Below are positions 20,071 through 29,805 of a stretch of DNA of 64,000 nucleotides, in pieces (the stretch's first letter is position 1; each line of letters opens with the position of its first letter). Made by a program: the position numbers and the translations under genes. Below the pieces are notes generated by a model. The model was not told where the DNA came from. It searched no databases and worked only from the letters and a program-made list of their open reading frames with translations. The DNA comes from Sphingomonadales bacterium (GTDB lineage: Bacteria; Pseudomonadota; Alphaproteobacteria; Sphingomonadales; Sphingomonadaceae), in the NCBI GenBank assembly GCA_025352685.1, contig JANXSN010000098.1, forward strand, positions 38,519 to 102,518. Reading direction: 5' to 3'.

Positions 20071-21024
20071 ATGAGCCTTGCCGATCCCAAGCCGCCCCTG
20101 CGCCTCCTGATTGCTGCACCCCGCGGCTTTTGCGCGGGCGTTGATCGTGCGATTCACATTGTTGAACTCGCGATAAAAAAGCACGGCGCTCCGGTCTACG
20201 TCCGACATGAAATCGTACACAACCGCTATGTCGTTGACACGCTGCGCGACAAGGGAGCGGTGTTCGTCGAGGATCTCGACGATGTGCCTAACGGTGCTCC
20301 GGTGGTATTCTCCGCACATGGCGTGCCAAAAAGCGTCCCTGCGGCTGCCGAGGCGCGCGGCCTGGCCTATCTCGATGCCACCTGCCCGCTTGTCTCAAAA
20401 GTCCATCGCCAGGCCGAACGGCTGGTCGAAAGCGGTAGACACATTATTTTCGTTGGTCACCGTGGGCATCCGGAGGTGATTGGTACCTTTGGACAGGTCC
20501 CCGACGGAGAGATGACGCTTGTCGAAACCGTCAAAGACGTGGCGACCCTAGACCCTCCCAAACCTGAAAGCCTGGGATTCCTCACGCAGACGACATTGTC
20601 GGTCGACGACACCAAGGAAATTGTCGCGGCACTGAAGATCCGGTTTCCCTCGATTGAAGGACCACGCGGCGAGGACATTTGCTATGCAACCTCGAACCGG
20701 CAGCAATCGGTGAAAGCGGTCGTGCCACAATGCGACAAGATGATTGTCATCGGCTCGCCGAATTCATCCAACTCGCAAAGGCTGGCCGAGGTCGCCCGTC
20801 GTTCTGGTGTCCCCGCAGAACTCGTCGAACGTGCAGACAAAGTCGATTTCGAATGGCTTAAAGGCGTGCGCACGCTTGGAATAACGGCAGGCGCGTCAGC
20901 CCCCGAAATACTCGTGCGCGAGTTAGTCGAGCATCTGGCAACGCGGTTTGACGTGACCGAGCAACAGGTCGAAACGACCGTCGAGACGATGTCATTCAAA
21001 TTGCCGCGCGGGCTCGCGGCATAG
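20071..21024 (+). CDS. ispH: 4-hydroxy-3-methylbut-2-enyl diphosphate reductase
   Basis: Iron-sulfur enzyme of the last step of the MEP isoprenoid pathway, producing IPP and DMAPP. The 317-residue protein opens with [20 protein letters not shown], which holds the first cluster cysteine; the others are in [12 protein letters not shown] and [12 protein letters not shown]. The HGVPKSV and [10 protein letters not shown] blocks are also diagnostic. The open frame continues upstream to 19501, but that part is the antisense of the neighbouring lipoprotein gene, so ATG 20071 is chosen. The stop abuts the GTG start of thrB. Confidence 0.96.
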   Translation: MSLADPKPPLRLLIAAPRGFCAGVDRAIHIVELAIKKHGAPVYVRHEIVHNRYVVDTLRDKGAVFVEDLDDVPNGAPVVFSAHGVPKSVPAAAEARGLAYLDATCPLVSKVHRQAERLVESGRHIIFVGHRGHPEVIGTFGQVPDGEMTLVETVKDVATLDPPKPESLGFLTQTTLSVDDTKEIVAALKIRFPSIEGPRGEDICYATSNRQQSVKAVVPQCDKMIVIGSPNSSNSQRLAEVARRSGVPAELVERADKVDFEWLKGVRTLGITAGASAPEILVRELVEHLATRFDVTEQQVETTVETMSFKLPRGLAA

Positions 21025-21963
21025 GTGGCCGTCTACACTGTTGTCACGGCAGAAGCGCTTGCAGATCTGTTGCGACGGTACGATGTCGGCACGCTTGTTT
21101 CGACCAAAGGAATTGCCGAAGGGGTCGAGAACACCAACTACCTCGTCGATACGACCAAAGGCAGGTTCATACTGACGCTCTATGAAAAGCGCGTCGACGA
21201 AACCGAGCTTCCGTTCTTTCTTTCGTTGCTCGACCACCTCGCAGATCGTGGCTTACCCGTCCCCCGCGCTATCCACGACCGCGGCGGCGCTCAATTGCAA
21301 ACCGTCGCCGGACGTCCAGCCTGCCTGATCGAATTCTTGCCCGGCGTTTCCGTAAGCACGCCAAATGCTGCACAAGCTCATGCCACGGGTCGCGCGCTCG
21401 GCACGATGCATCAAGCGATCGCAGACTTCCCTTTGTCGCGTGTCAACGTCCTCGGGCTGAGGCAATGGCATCAACTTGCCGACCGTTGTGGCAACCATCT
21501 CGATCGGATCGCTCCAGGATTGCGCGGGCGCGTTGCGGTCGAACTTGCCTGGCTCGACGTTCACTGGCCGCGCGATCTTCCGAACTCGGTCATTCACGCT
21601 GACCTTTTTCCGGACAACGTCTTGATGCGCGGCGACGCGGTCGGCGGCATCATCGATTTCTACTTCGCTTGTACCGAAGTTCGAGCATGGGATCTTGCGG
21701 TTACCCATTCGGCATGGAGCTTCGATCCTGGAGGTCGGAACTTCGATGCCGTGGTCGGCGATGCTCTGATTGCCGGCTATGATGAGACGTTGAACCTGTC
21801 AGATTCCGAGAGAGCTGCCTTTCCGGCGCTTGCCAGGGGCAGCTGCCTGCGCTTTCTGCTGACCCGCGCTTGGGATTGGCTGAATACACCAGCCGATGCC
21901 TTGGTTACGCGCAAAGATCCACTCGCTTTCCTTCGGCGGCTGGATCACTACGCCGGGCAATGA
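21025..21963 (+). CDS. thrB: Homoserine kinase, APH-fold type
   Basis: Phosphorylates homoserine in threonine biosynthesis. At 312 residues, it belongs to the aminoglycoside-phosphotransferase-fold type common in proteobacteria rather than the GHMP type. [20 protein letters not shown] and [15 protein letters not shown] are N-terminal signatures, and [14 protein letters not shown] with [18 protein letters not shown] form the catalytic and metal-binding loops. The GTG start follows the ispH stop directly with no intergenic base, so expression is probably coupled to ispH. The stop overlaps the rnhA ATG. Confidence 0.94.
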   Translation: MAVYTVVTAEALADLLRRYDVGTLVSTKGIAEGVENTNYLVDTTKGRFILTLYEKRVDETELPFFLSLLDHLADRGLPVPRAIHDRGGAQLQTVAGRPACLIEFLPGVSVSTPNAAQAHATGRALGTMHQAIADFPLSRVNVLGLRQWHQLADRCGNHLDRIAPGLRGRVAVELAWLDVHWPRDLPNSVIHADLFPDNVLMRGDAVGGIIDFYFACTEVRAWDLAVTHSAWSFDPGGRNFDAVVGDALIAGYDETLNLSDSERAAFPALARGSCLRFLLTRAWDWLNTPADALVTRKDPLAFLRRLDHYAGQ

Positions 21964-22412
21964 GCGAAACGTCGTATGTAGAGATCGCGACTGATGGGGC
22001 GTGCAAGGGCAACCCGGGACCGGGCGGCTGGGGCGTCTTGCTGCGCGCAGGCAAGACCGAAAAGGAACTCTCGGGCGGCGAGCCGATGACCACCAATAAT
22101 CGGATGGAATTAATGGCGGCGATCCGGGGACTGGAAGCCCTCAAGCGCCCGGCGCACGTCAAGCTGTCGACCGACAGCCGCTATGTCATGGATGGCCTGA
22201 CCAAGTGGATCAAAAGCTGGCAGCGCAACGGCTGGAAGACGGCCGACCGCAAGCCAGTGAAAAACGCCGACCTCTGGCAACAACTTCTCGCAGCCTCTGC
22301 GCCACACCGCATCGACTGGGTGTGGGTAAAGGGGCATGCCGGACATCCCGATAACGAACGTGCCGACGGGCTCGCAAGCAACGCGGCGCTCGCCAGTCGC
22401 AATCCGGGTTAG
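21960..22412 (+). CDS. rnhA: Ribonuclease HI
   Basis: Cleaves the RNA strand of RNA-DNA hybrids, removing primers and R-loops. 150 residues, standard size. The four acidic catalytic residues are visible in order: [43 protein letters not shown] and [12 protein letters not shown]. The ATG overlaps the thrB stop by four bases (ATGA), which fits the compact ispH-thrB-rnhA run. A longer frame starting at 21870 overlaps thrB and is rejected. Confidence 0.96.
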   Translation: MSETSYVEIATDGACKGNPGPGGWGVLLRAGKTEKELSGGEPMTTNNRMELMAAIRGLEALKRPAHVKLSTDSRYVMDGLTKWIKSWQRNGWKTADRKPVKNADLWQQLLAASAPHRIDWVWVKGHAGHPDNERADGLASNAALASRNPG

Positions 22413-22447
22413 AACTCGCGGCAATTGTTGCCACCAGCGCACCATTC

Positions 22448-23539
22448 TCATGCAAATCGTTCAGGCCCAAACGAATGGGGACGAACCGCGTCCGGTATCG
22501 AGACGGCATCGCCGACGATCAGGTGCGCGCACATGCGCGCAGCGGCGGGTGCCGTCTGGATGCCAAATCCTCCCTGCCCAGCGCACCAGAAAAAGCCAGG
22601 GGTCTCGGGTGCAAATCCGTATACGGGGAGCCGGTCGGGCGCGAAGCTGCGCAAGCCGGCCCATTTGCGTTCGACGGCGAGAACCTTCCAGTCGGTGACG
22701 GTTTCGAATCGATCAATCGCCATGGCGACATCAAGTTCTTCAGGCGCGGCGTCATGCGCGTCCACGGGAGTCTCATCGTGCGGACAGACCCACATGCGGT
22801 TCGGACCCTCCGGTCGAAAGTAATAAGTACCGGCAATGTCCATGACGAGCGGCAAATCAGCGGGTACATCGTCGCCATCCACGCGCACCTGAGCGATCGT
22901 TCGACGCATCGGCTGGATACCCAGCGGCCGCGCGCCTGCGCAAGCCGCGACAATATCAGCCCATGCGCCCGCTGCGTTGACGATAATGCCGGCCTTGATT
23001 GTGGTCGACCCTGCCTCGATCCGCCATGCACCGCCGTCGCGGACCATATTCGAGACCCGAGCATCGGTGATAACCGTACCGCCGTAGCGGCGGAACATGC
23101 CGAGGCAAGCGCCGTGCAGACCGCCAACGTCGATGTCGGCACAATCCTCCTCCACCAGTCCGGCAACCAGGCACGGCTTTGCGCGCGGAACCCGGGCGCG
23201 GACGCCATCATGGTCGGTGCGTGTCAACCGCACGCCACTTCGCGAAAACTGCGCTTCGAGTTTGTCAAGCAACACAACGGTGTCAGCTTCAGCCACCTCG
23301 AGCGATACGCGTGGGCGCAAAAACCCGCCGGCATCAAGTGCACCGAATGAGGCTTTGGTCAGGGGTTGAACGAGCGGCCCACCAAGCGTTTCATGCCAAA
23401 ACGCTGCCGACCGCCCCGTGCTGTGATAGCCCGGCATATCCTCGGCCTCGAGCAAGACCACGCTGCAGTGCGGCGCCAGCTCGGCAGCAAGACTCGCGCC
23501 AGCGATACCCGCGCCGATAATCGCAACATCGACATTCAT
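22448..23539 (-). CDS. FAD-dependent oxidoreductase, DadA/DAO family
   Basis: 363-residue flavoprotein of the D-amino-acid oxidase/glycine oxidase superfamily. The N-terminal FAD-binding motif is VDVAIIGAGIAGASLAAEL, followed by GYHSTGRSAAFWHETLGG, where family members contact the flavin; VNAAGAWAD and GFFWCAGQGGFGIQTAPA are later family blocks. The substrate is unclear: relatives act on glycine, sarcosine, D-amino acids or 2-hydroxyacids. It overlaps the stop of the upstream alpha/beta-hydrolase gene by four bases, so the two are co-transcribed and may act on a common substrate. Confidence 0.85.
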   Translation of the reverse strand: MNVDVAIIGAGIAGASLAAELAPHCSVVLLEAEDMPGYHSTGRSAAFWHETLGGPLVQPLTKASFGALDAGGFLRPRVSLEVAEADTVVLLDKLEAQFSRSGVRLTRTDHDGVRARVPRAKPCLVAGLVEEDCADIDVGGLHGACLGMFRRYGGTVITDARVSNMVRDGGAWRIEAGSTTIKAGIIVNAAGAWADIVAACAGARPLGIQPMRRTIAQVRVDGDDVPADLPLVMDIAGTYYFRPEGPNRMWVCPHDETPVDAHDAAPEELDVAMAIDRFETVTDWKVLAVERKWAGLRSFAPDRLPVYGFAPETPGFFWCAGQGGFGIQTAPAAARMCAHLIVGDAVSIPDAVRPHSFGPERFA

Positions 23540-24477
23540 GCACGCTCGACCTTTTCTCGGAGGAAGCCAGCGACGCGGGCCATGCCGATATCGCGCACGC
23601 CGTCGACTTCGCGGAGCACTTCATGAGCGACCGAGTTGTCAAACATCAGCAGATCCCCGTAACGCATACGCGCCGAGGCGCTCCGAATCGCGCGAGCACT
23701 TACAAGCTGATCGCCATCGGTCGCTAAGGTGAGGATCGGCGTCGTGAGGGCCTCGATCGCCTTTGAATCGCCGGTCACGGCAAACGACTTTGACGCTGCT
23801 GCCATCCAGCCCCAACTCGGCGGTCCCAGTCTGAGTTCGGGCTTTTGTTCTTTCCACCAGATCTCATCAGCGTACCGATCATTGTCGTGGGTGAGGAAAG
23901 CCTGCCGCGAGGACTCGGGTGGAGCTGGGCGTTCATTGTGTTTCCACGCACGGCGATGCGGGGCAAGCTTCCCCAACACGCGCGCAACGCCCCCAGAAAG
24001 CCAGCCCGGTATCTTCCCCGCAAAAGCCAACATTGGTGCCACCAAGATTGCTGCATCCGGGGTTACCCTTCGCTCGATCAGCGCACGCAGGACAAGGTGA
24101 CCCCCCATTGAATGTCCCATCAGAACGTGTGGCTTGGGCGTGCGCGCGGTCCAGTCAGACCAAAATGTTGCAAGATCGGCGATCCAGACACCGAAGTCGT
24201 CGATATGTCCCACGGCGGGATCGGAAAGGATCCGGCCCGAACCGCCTTGTCCCCGCCAGTCGAAGCTACTGACGTGCCAACCTGCCGCATGCCAATCGGC
24301 AAGGCATTCGAGATATTTTTCTATGATGTCGCCGCGTCCTCCAAGCCACAGGATGCTGCCCTTGGCCTCGGCTCGAGGCCGATCGAAAGTCCGCAATTGC
24401 CATCCGTCTTCCAGGCAATAGAGGCCAACGGAGGCGTTGGCCGGATAGCTACGACGGATTTCAATCGGACTGGTCAT
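23536..24477 (-). CDS. Alpha/beta hydrolase (lysophospholipase-like)
   Basis: 313-residue serine hydrolase. The nucleophile elbow is LMGHSMGGHLVLRAL near residue 120, preceded by SSFDWRGQGGSGRI, typical of lysophospholipase or monoacylglycerol-lipase-like proteins. A candidate acid is in TLATDGDQLVSA and the histidine in FDNSVAHEVLRE near the C-terminus. No signal peptide is seen, so a cytoplasmic location is likely. First gene of a two-gene unit with the FAD oxidoreductase, and divergent from cpaA. The substrate is not predicted. Confidence 0.86.
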   Translation of the reverse strand: MTSPIEIRRSYPANASVGLYCLEDGWQLRTFDRPRAEAKGSILWLGGRGDIIEKYLECLADWHAAGWHVSSFDWRGQGGSGRILSDPAVGHIDDFGVWIADLATFWSDWTARTPKPHVLMGHSMGGHLVLRALIERRVTPDAAILVAPMLAFAGKIPGWLSGGVARVLGKLAPHRRAWKHNERPAPPESSRQAFLTHDNDRYADEIWWKEQKPELRLGPPSWGWMAAASKSFAVTGDSKAIEALTTPILTLATDGDQLVSARAIRSASARMRYGDLLMFDNSVAHEVLREVDGVRDIGMARVAGFLREKVERA

Positions 24478-24523
24478 GAATGACGGTTACGTTTTGGAAA
24501 GCGCCCTCGTCTAGTAGGGGTGC

Positions 24524-25081
24524 ATGGTTAATGCAGAATATGTCGTCGTCGGCGTCGCCGCGGCCTTGTTGGTAGTGGCTGCAGTCTTCGACGGCTACAG
24601 CCGAATCATCCCCAATCGGCTCAATCTGACCATCGCTGTCTTCGCGCTCCCCTATTGGTGGTGTACCGCACTGCCGCTCTGGCCCGATGTCCTGTTGCAG
24701 ATTGGCGTGGCCGCGATCACCTTCGCCGTTCTTTTGGGCGTTTTCCATATCGGTCAAATGGGTGGCGGGGACGTCAAGCTCCTCATCGCGCTCGCGTTGT
24801 TCATGCCGCCAATGGACTTTTTATGGATGACGTTCGGCATGGCGATGATCGGGGGGATTCTTACGTCCGGGATGCTGGTCTACCATCGCCTTTTGACCCC
24901 GGATGAAAGATTTGAGAATCCTTATGGAATTGCAATCGCAGCCAGCGCGCTGCTGGTATTTGGCGGCCACTATCGTCTGATCGACGTAGAACCGATTTTC
25001 GCGGTTGTCTTCGACATCGCGCTCGTTAGCTGCGTCGTCACGCTTGCAGTCCTCGTCGGGTTGCGCCGCCGTGCGTCCTGA
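24524..25081 (+). CDS. cpaA: Prepilin peptidase CpaA/TadV
   Basis: Membrane aspartyl protease (A24 family) that cleaves Flp-type prepilins. The 185-residue length fits the TadV type. The two catalytic aspartates are visible: D23 in FDGYSRIIPNRLN and D83 in MGGGDVKLL. About five or six hydrophobic segments are present. It opens the Cpa/Tad pilus-assembly locus, 90 bases before cpaB. No pilin gene precedes it here: only 46 bases separate it from the divergent hydrolase. Confidence 0.9.
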   Translation: MVNAEYVVVGVAAALLVVAAVFDGYSRIIPNRLNLTIAVFALPYWWCTALPLWPDVLLQIGVAAITFAVLLGVFHIGQMGGGDVKLLIALALFMPPMDFLWMTFGMAMIGGILTSGMLVYHRLLTPDERFENPYGIAIAASALLVFGGHYRLIDVEPIFAVVFDIALVSCVVTLAVLVGLRRRAS

Positions 25082-25171
25082 TAAGCGCGATATCCGAACG
25101 ATATTTTAACCATTTTGACTGAAAGGTCTGTTTGGTCGCGGTTGTCGCGATATGCAGGAGGCTTGGGGGCT

Positions 25172-26191
25172 ATGGAGCCTAAGAAGATCGCTTTGTTGGT
25201 TGGGGCTGTTGTGGTTGCGCTTGTGACCGCCGTGCTTGCTCGACAGATGTTTGTGAAATCGGCAGCGCCACTTGCGCTCGCGTCACCGATACAGTTCTCC
25301 CAATTCAAAGGACCCAAGGTGCTCGTCGCAACGCGCGCCCTGCCTCTCGGGACGATCCTGGATGAAACAAGCCTGAGATACCAGCCTTGGCCCAAGGATC
25401 TGATACAAGGCGCCTATTACGTCGAGGGCAAGCTCGACATGAAAGCTTTGCGCGGTTCGGTCGTCCGGACGGCCATTTCGGCCGGGCAGCCCGTAACGAC
25501 CGGCTCTATCGTCCAACCCGGCGACCGCGGCTTTCTGGCAGCGGCGCTCGGAGCAGGGATGCGAGCGATCACGGTTGCCGTGCGTGCTGAAACCAGCGTC
25601 GCAGGCTTTGTCTTTCCCGGCGACCATGTCGACGTGATGTTGACGCAAACAATCGATGGGAGCGGGACCGGCGGTGGACCGGCGCTCAAGACGACAGAAA
25701 CGATTATGCGCAACCTGCGCGTGCTCGCCACCGACCAGCGCACTTCATCCGACGATGAAAAGGGCAATAAGGAGGTCAAGAGCTTCAACACCGTCACGCT
25801 TGAGGTTACACCGCGCATCGCCGAGAAGATCGCCGTCGCGCAGACCATCGGTGTGCTGTCGCTCAGCCTGCGTCCGATTGCCGAAGACGCTGCCGGGCTA
25901 GAGCGCGCGATTGCGGCGGGAGAAGTCAACGTGCCTGCCGACGGCGACGCCAAGGGTGATCGCCGGATCGCAATGCTGGTTGCATCGCGTCCGGTCGATA
26001 CTGGTGCAACGTTCGTCACCGGTGCCGACGTATCGCGGTTCCAGCGCCGTAGTGCGCCCATGACCGGTCCGGCCGCCCTGCGTCCCGTTGAACGCGTTGC
26101 GGCAGGCGTCGCATTAGACAAACCAAAAGGCCCAGTCGTGCGCGTCGCGCGTGGCAACGCGGTCACCGAAGTTCCGATTGGGAGCCATTAA
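25172..26191 (+). CDS. cpaB: Flp pilus assembly protein CpaB/RcpC
   Basis: Periplasmic SAF-domain protein that works with the CpaC secretin in Tad pilus secretion. 339 residues from ATG 25172, which follows AGGAG and a G-rich stretch; a TTG frame from 25115 is rejected. One N-terminal membrane segment (IALLVGAVVVALVTAVLA) is followed by the SAF domain with VLVATRALPLGTILDETSL and GSIVQPGDRGFLAAALGAGM, then the RcpC-like FVFPGDHVDVMLT. The cpaC start lies one base after its stop. Confidence 0.92.
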   Translation: MEPKKIALLVGAVVVALVTAVLARQMFVKSAAPLALASPIQFSQFKGPKVLVATRALPLGTILDETSLRYQPWPKDLIQGAYYVEGKLDMKALRGSVVRTAISAGQPVTTGSIVQPGDRGFLAAALGAGMRAITVAVRAETSVAGFVFPGDHVDVMLTQTIDGSGTGGGPALKTTETIMRNLRVLATDQRTSSDDEKGNKEVKSFNTVTLEVTPRIAEKIAVAQTIGVLSLSLRPIAEDAAGLERAIAAGEVNVPADGDAKGDRRIAMLVASRPVDTGATFVTGADVSRFQRRSAPMTGPAALRPVERVAAGVALDKPKGPVVRVARGNAVTEVPIGSH

Positions 26192-26192
26192 C

Positions 26193-27863
26193 ATGCGCAG
26201 CAGCTCGTTTACCCATCGGTCGCTCGCGGCGACGATGACGGCGATCCTCATCGCCGGAACCCCCGCGGCAGCCGTGGCAGCCCCCAAGAGCACACGCTCG
26301 GCAAAATCGGCACGGGCGGCACGTCCGATGGCGCGTGTTGCGCCGCTTCCCAGCGGCACACAACGACCAACGACCGAAGTCGTCCTCTCGGTTGGTCGCG
26401 GCCAGCTTGTGACCTTGCCCGCCAACGTCGTCGACGTCTGGACGTCGAACGCCACTGTCGCCGACGTGTATGTCGCCACGCCGCGCCAGATCCACCTCTT
26501 CGGTAAAGCCAACGGTGAGGCAACCGTGTTCGCCACGACCGCCTCGGGCCAGGTTGTTTATGCGACCAACGTGCGCGTCGCTGAAAACATAAATTCTCTC
26601 GATCAAATGCTGAGGCTCGCGATGCCCGAAGCCGCGATCACGGCGACAACGATGAACGGCCTTGTGCTGCTCACGGGTACGGTAGCCGCCCCGGCGGACA
26701 GCGAAGAAGCTGAACGCCTCGTCAAGGCATTCCTTGGCGACACGACGACGGTGGTCTCTCGTTTGCGCACCGCAACGCCGCTTCAAGTCAATTTGCAGGT
26801 AAAGATCGCTGAAGTGAGCCGGTCGCTTTCCAAGCAGATTGGCGTCAATCTTACCTCGCGCGACCAGACCAGCGGGATGAACGTCGGCGTCATTCAAGGT
26901 CGCGACATCGGCACAATCGGAACACAGGATCTCTCGGCACTGCCAAAGCTGGACGCCTCGTCAGTCTATGGTCTCCCTGCTGGTTCGATTTCGTTGCCGT
27001 TCGATCCAACCACCGGACGCTTTATCACCAAGGGAGCCTCGGCGCTCAACTTCAAGGGGCTTGGCTCAGGCGTAACGACTCTCGGCTTCCTCGGCCGTCT
27101 GTTTGGTCTCGACCTCGGCGCAGCACTCGATCTCGCCGAAAACGATGGACTCGTGAGCATACTGGCAGAACCAAACCTAACGGCCTTGTCGGGCGAAACG
27201 GCAAGCTTCCTGGCCGGTGGCGAATTCCCGATCCCGGTGTCTCAGTCGCTCGGCGCTGTTTCGATTGAATACAAGCAATACGGTGTCAGCCTGTCATTCA
27301 CGCCGACGGTCCTCGCCGACGGTCGCATCTCGATGCGTGTCCGGCCAGAAGTGTCGCAGCTGTCGAGCCAAGGCGCAGTGACGCTGAACGGCTACTCGGT
27401 TCCCTCCGTCACGACCCGTCGCACTGAAACAACTGTGGAACTGGGCTCCGGCCAGAGTTTCATGATCGGCGGTCTGATGCAGAACAACAACGCTAACTCG
27501 ATCGACAAGGCCCCGGGCCTTGGGGATGTGCCGGTACTCGGCGCGCTCTTTAGGTCCAACGGCTACAAGCGCAATCAGACAGAGCTGATGATTATCGTCA
27601 CGCCGTATCTTGTAAAGCCAGTGTCTGCCGGCGAAATCGCGCTGCCAACCGACGGTCTGCGGACGCCGACGGACCTGCAGAATTTCCTGCTGGGTCGAGA
27701 CTTCGCCGGCAAGAGCGCCGAAAAGAGGCCCGTGCCCAAATTGGCACCGCCAGTCACAGTTCCAGCAGCACCATCAGTTGGAGCAGCGCTGACGCCGGCA
27801 CCTGCTGTTCGTTCAACGTCACGCCGCGCGGCCGCAGTTGCCGCACCCGGCTTCAGCAATTGA
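26193..27863 (+). CDS. cpaC: Flp pilus secretin CpaC/RcpA
   Basis: Outer-membrane secretin through which the Flp pilus leaves the cell. 556 residues with a signal peptide (TMTAILIAGTPAAAVAA). The N-terminal pilus-specific domain includes LSVGRGQLVTLPANVVDVW, a BON-like segment carries GLVLLTGTVAAPADSEEAERL, and the secretin core has LAEPNLTALSGETASFLAGG and VELGSGQSFMIGGLMQNN, ending in TELMIIVTPYLVKPV. ATG 26193 follows the cpaB stop by one base. The tail (about 80 residues) is Ala/Pro-rich. Confidence 0.94.
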   Translation: MRSSSFTHRSLAATMTAILIAGTPAAAVAAPKSTRSAKSARAARPMARVAPLPSGTQRPTTEVVLSVGRGQLVTLPANVVDVWTSNATVADVYVATPRQIHLFGKANGEATVFATTASGQVVYATNVRVAENINSLDQMLRLAMPEAAITATTMNGLVLLTGTVAAPADSEEAERLVKAFLGDTTTVVSRLRTATPLQVNLQVKIAEVSRSLSKQIGVNLTSRDQTSGMNVGVIQGRDIGTIGTQDLSALPKLDASSVYGLPAGSISLPFDPTTGRFITKGASALNFKGLGSGVTTLGFLGRLFGLDLGAALDLAENDGLVSILAEPNLTALSGETASFLAGGEFPIPVSQSLGAVSIEYKQYGVSLSFTPTVLADGRISMRVRPEVSQLSSQGAVTLNGYSVPSVTTRRTETTVELGSGQSFMIGGLMQNNNANSIDKAPGLGDVPVLGALFRSNGYKRNQTELMIIVTPYLVKPVSAGEIALPTDGLRTPTDLQNFLLGRDFAGKSAEKRPVPKLAPPVTVPAAPSVGAALTPAPAVRSTSRRAAAVAAPGFSN

Positions 27864-27880
27864 CCGCAAGGGGAGTTCAG

Positions 27881-28504
27881 ATGACGCGCAGCCTTACCGT
27901 CCTTGCCCTCTTAGGGTGCTCTATCCTTAGCGCCTGTGGAACGGAAAACCGTGGCCTTGAATCGGTGCATCAGCCGATCGTGGCTCGAACAGACTATGTC
28001 TATGACATGACTGTCCCCAACGACCACCTCTCCGACGAGAGCGCCCGCGGCTTGTCCGGATGGTTCGACTCACTTAACCTGCGCTATGGCGACCGTATCT
28101 CGGTCGACACGCAAGGGTATGGGGCCGGCTCACGTGAAGCTGTCGGCGCCGTCGCCGCCCGCTACGGACTTCTTGTCGATGAAACCGCGCCGGTAACGCA
28201 CGGCGAAATTGCGCCGGGTTCGATCCGCGTCATCGTCAGTCGGATGACAGCATCAGTTCCAAATTGTCCCGACTGGAGCCGCCCTTCCACCGCGAATTTT
28301 AACGGTCACACCATGTCGAACTACGGCTGCGCCACAAACAGTAACCTCGCCGCAATGGTCGCCGATCCGCGCGATCTCATCTCAGGCCGCGCCGGTGCGT
28401 CGTCGGTCGATGCGGCAACGTCAAGCAAAGCCATTCGAACCTATCGCAAGGCCCCTCCGACGGGCGCGGCCGGGCTGAAGACCGAAACCACAAAGGGGAA
28501 CTGA
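27881..28504 (+). CDS. cpaD: Pilus assembly lipoprotein CpaD
   Basis: Small lipoprotein of the Tad apparatus, likely assisting the outer-membrane secretin. 207 residues with lipobox ILSACG at about residues 15-20. The family blocks YVYDMTVPNDHLSDE, NCPDWSRPSTANFNGHTMSN and GCATNSNLAAMVADPRDLI are clear. ATG 27881 follows AAGGGGAG and is preferred to an in-frame start at 27860 that overlaps the cpaC stop. The cpaE start comes two bases after its stop. Confidence 0.92.
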   Translation: MTRSLTVLALLGCSILSACGTENRGLESVHQPIVARTDYVYDMTVPNDHLSDESARGLSGWFDSLNLRYGDRISVDTQGYGAGSREAVGAVAARYGLLVDETAPVTHGEIAPGSIRVIVSRMTASVPNCPDWSRPSTANFNGHTMSNYGCATNSNLAAMVADPRDLISGRAGASSVDAATSSKAIRTYRKAPPTGAAGLKTETTKGN

Positions 28505-28506
28505 CG

Positions 28507-29802
28507 ATGAATGCGCCCTGGTCTCCTTCGCGTAGCGCCGTAGCTCGCGATCCGTTTACAGCTTTCGTCTGTGATGATCTCACAGCCGATTCACTGCGGC
28601 CGATCGCTGTCGAGCTTGGGTGGGCTACAGACAAGATCAACAAAGGGGGGCTGCGCAACGCGGTTCAGACCCTTTCGGTTTCGGCGAGTCCGCAGATCCT
28701 GTTCGTTGATTTGTCGGAAAGCGGAGACCCGCTGAACGACATTAACGCCTTGGCCGAAGTGTGCGAACCGGGCACCGTCGTGATTGCGGCAGGTCAGGTC
28801 AACGATGTGCGGTTATTCCGCGACCTCGTAGCAAGCGGTATCCAGGACTATCTTCTGAAACCGTTCAGCCCTGATCAGCTGCGCGATGCATTTGCGAACG
28901 CGCAGGCCGTTTTCAACGCTCCGCGCCATTCGGAGACTGTCGACGAGCGCCCCCATATGATGGCTGCCGTCATTGGTGCGCGCGGTGGCTGCGGCGCCTC
29001 GACGATCGCAACATCGATTGCGTGGATGACAGGTGACCGCGTGGGTCGTTCGACCGCGCTGCTTGATCTCGACATTCATTTCGGAACGGGGGCACTCGCG
29101 CTTGATCTCGAACCAGGGCGTGGCTTGACCGACGCCATCGAAAACCCGAGTCGCATCGACGGACTGTTCATCGAGCGTGCGATGGTCAAAGCGAACGACA
29201 AGCTTGCGATCCTAAGCGCCGAAGCTCCTATCAATCAGCCGATGTTGACTGACGGGGCCGCCTTCTACCAGCTGCAGGAAGAAATGCGGATGGCGTTCGA
29301 AACAACGATTATCGATCTGCCGCGTGGGATGCTTGTTCAGCATCCGCACCTCATGCAGGACGTTCAGGTCACAGTTATCGTCACCGAATTAACGCTGGCA
29401 TCAGCACGCGACGTGATCCGTATTCTGTCGTGGATCAAATCCAACGCGCCGCAAACTGGCGTCATTGTGGTGGCGAACCGCGTCATGACGACTGGCCCGA
29501 CGGAAATGAGTCGCAAAGACTTCGAAAGCTCGATCGAACGCAAGGTGGATTACATCATTCCGTTCGATGCCAAAGTCGTGACGCAGGCCGCAAAGCTCGG
29601 TAAAACTGCAGCCGAAGCCGGCAAGGGCAGCAAGGTCGGGGCGGCGATTACCGAACTCGTCGACCGGTTGTGCGCCGTCGGCGAAGACGGCACCCCCGTG
29701 GCCGCCGGCGACGCGGCCAAGAAGACCAAAGCATCGCTCCTTGGTAAACTGGGCAGTTTTTCGTCGATGATACCCAAAAAATCCAAGCCCAAGGCTAACT
29801 GA
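28507..29802 (+). CDS. cpaE: Pilus assembly protein CpaE/TadZ, MinD-like ATPase
   Basis: Polar localisation factor of the Tad machine: an N-terminal receiver-like domain (ILFVDLSESGDPLNDINAL, VASGIQDYLLKPFSPDQL) followed by a ParA/MinD-like ATPase domain from about residue 155. The deviant Walker A reads GARGGCGASTIATS, with neither of the two usual lysines, a known trait of TadZ proteins. TALLDLDIHFGTGALALDL and FETTIIDLPRG are the following switch-like motifs. 431 residues, intact. The next gene, three bases on, is tadB, where cpaF would normally be expected. Confidence 0.93.
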   Translation: MNAPWSPSRSAVARDPFTAFVCDDLTADSLRPIAVELGWATDKINKGGLRNAVQTLSVSASPQILFVDLSESGDPLNDINALAEVCEPGTVVIAAGQVNDVRLFRDLVASGIQDYLLKPFSPDQLRDAFANAQAVFNAPRHSETVDERPHMMAAVIGARGGCGASTIATSIAWMTGDRVGRSTALLDLDIHFGTGALALDLEPGRGLTDAIENPSRIDGLFIERAMVKANDKLAILSAEAPINQPMLTDGAAFYQLQEEMRMAFETTIIDLPRGMLVQHPHLMQDVQVTVIVTELTLASARDVIRILSWIKSNAPQTGVIVVANRVMTTGPTEMSRKDFESSIERKVDYIIPFDAKVVTQAAKLGKTAAEAGKGSKVGAAITELVDRLCAVGEDGTPVAAGDAAKKTKASLLGKLGSFSSMIPKKSKPKAN

Positions 29803-29805
29803 TTT

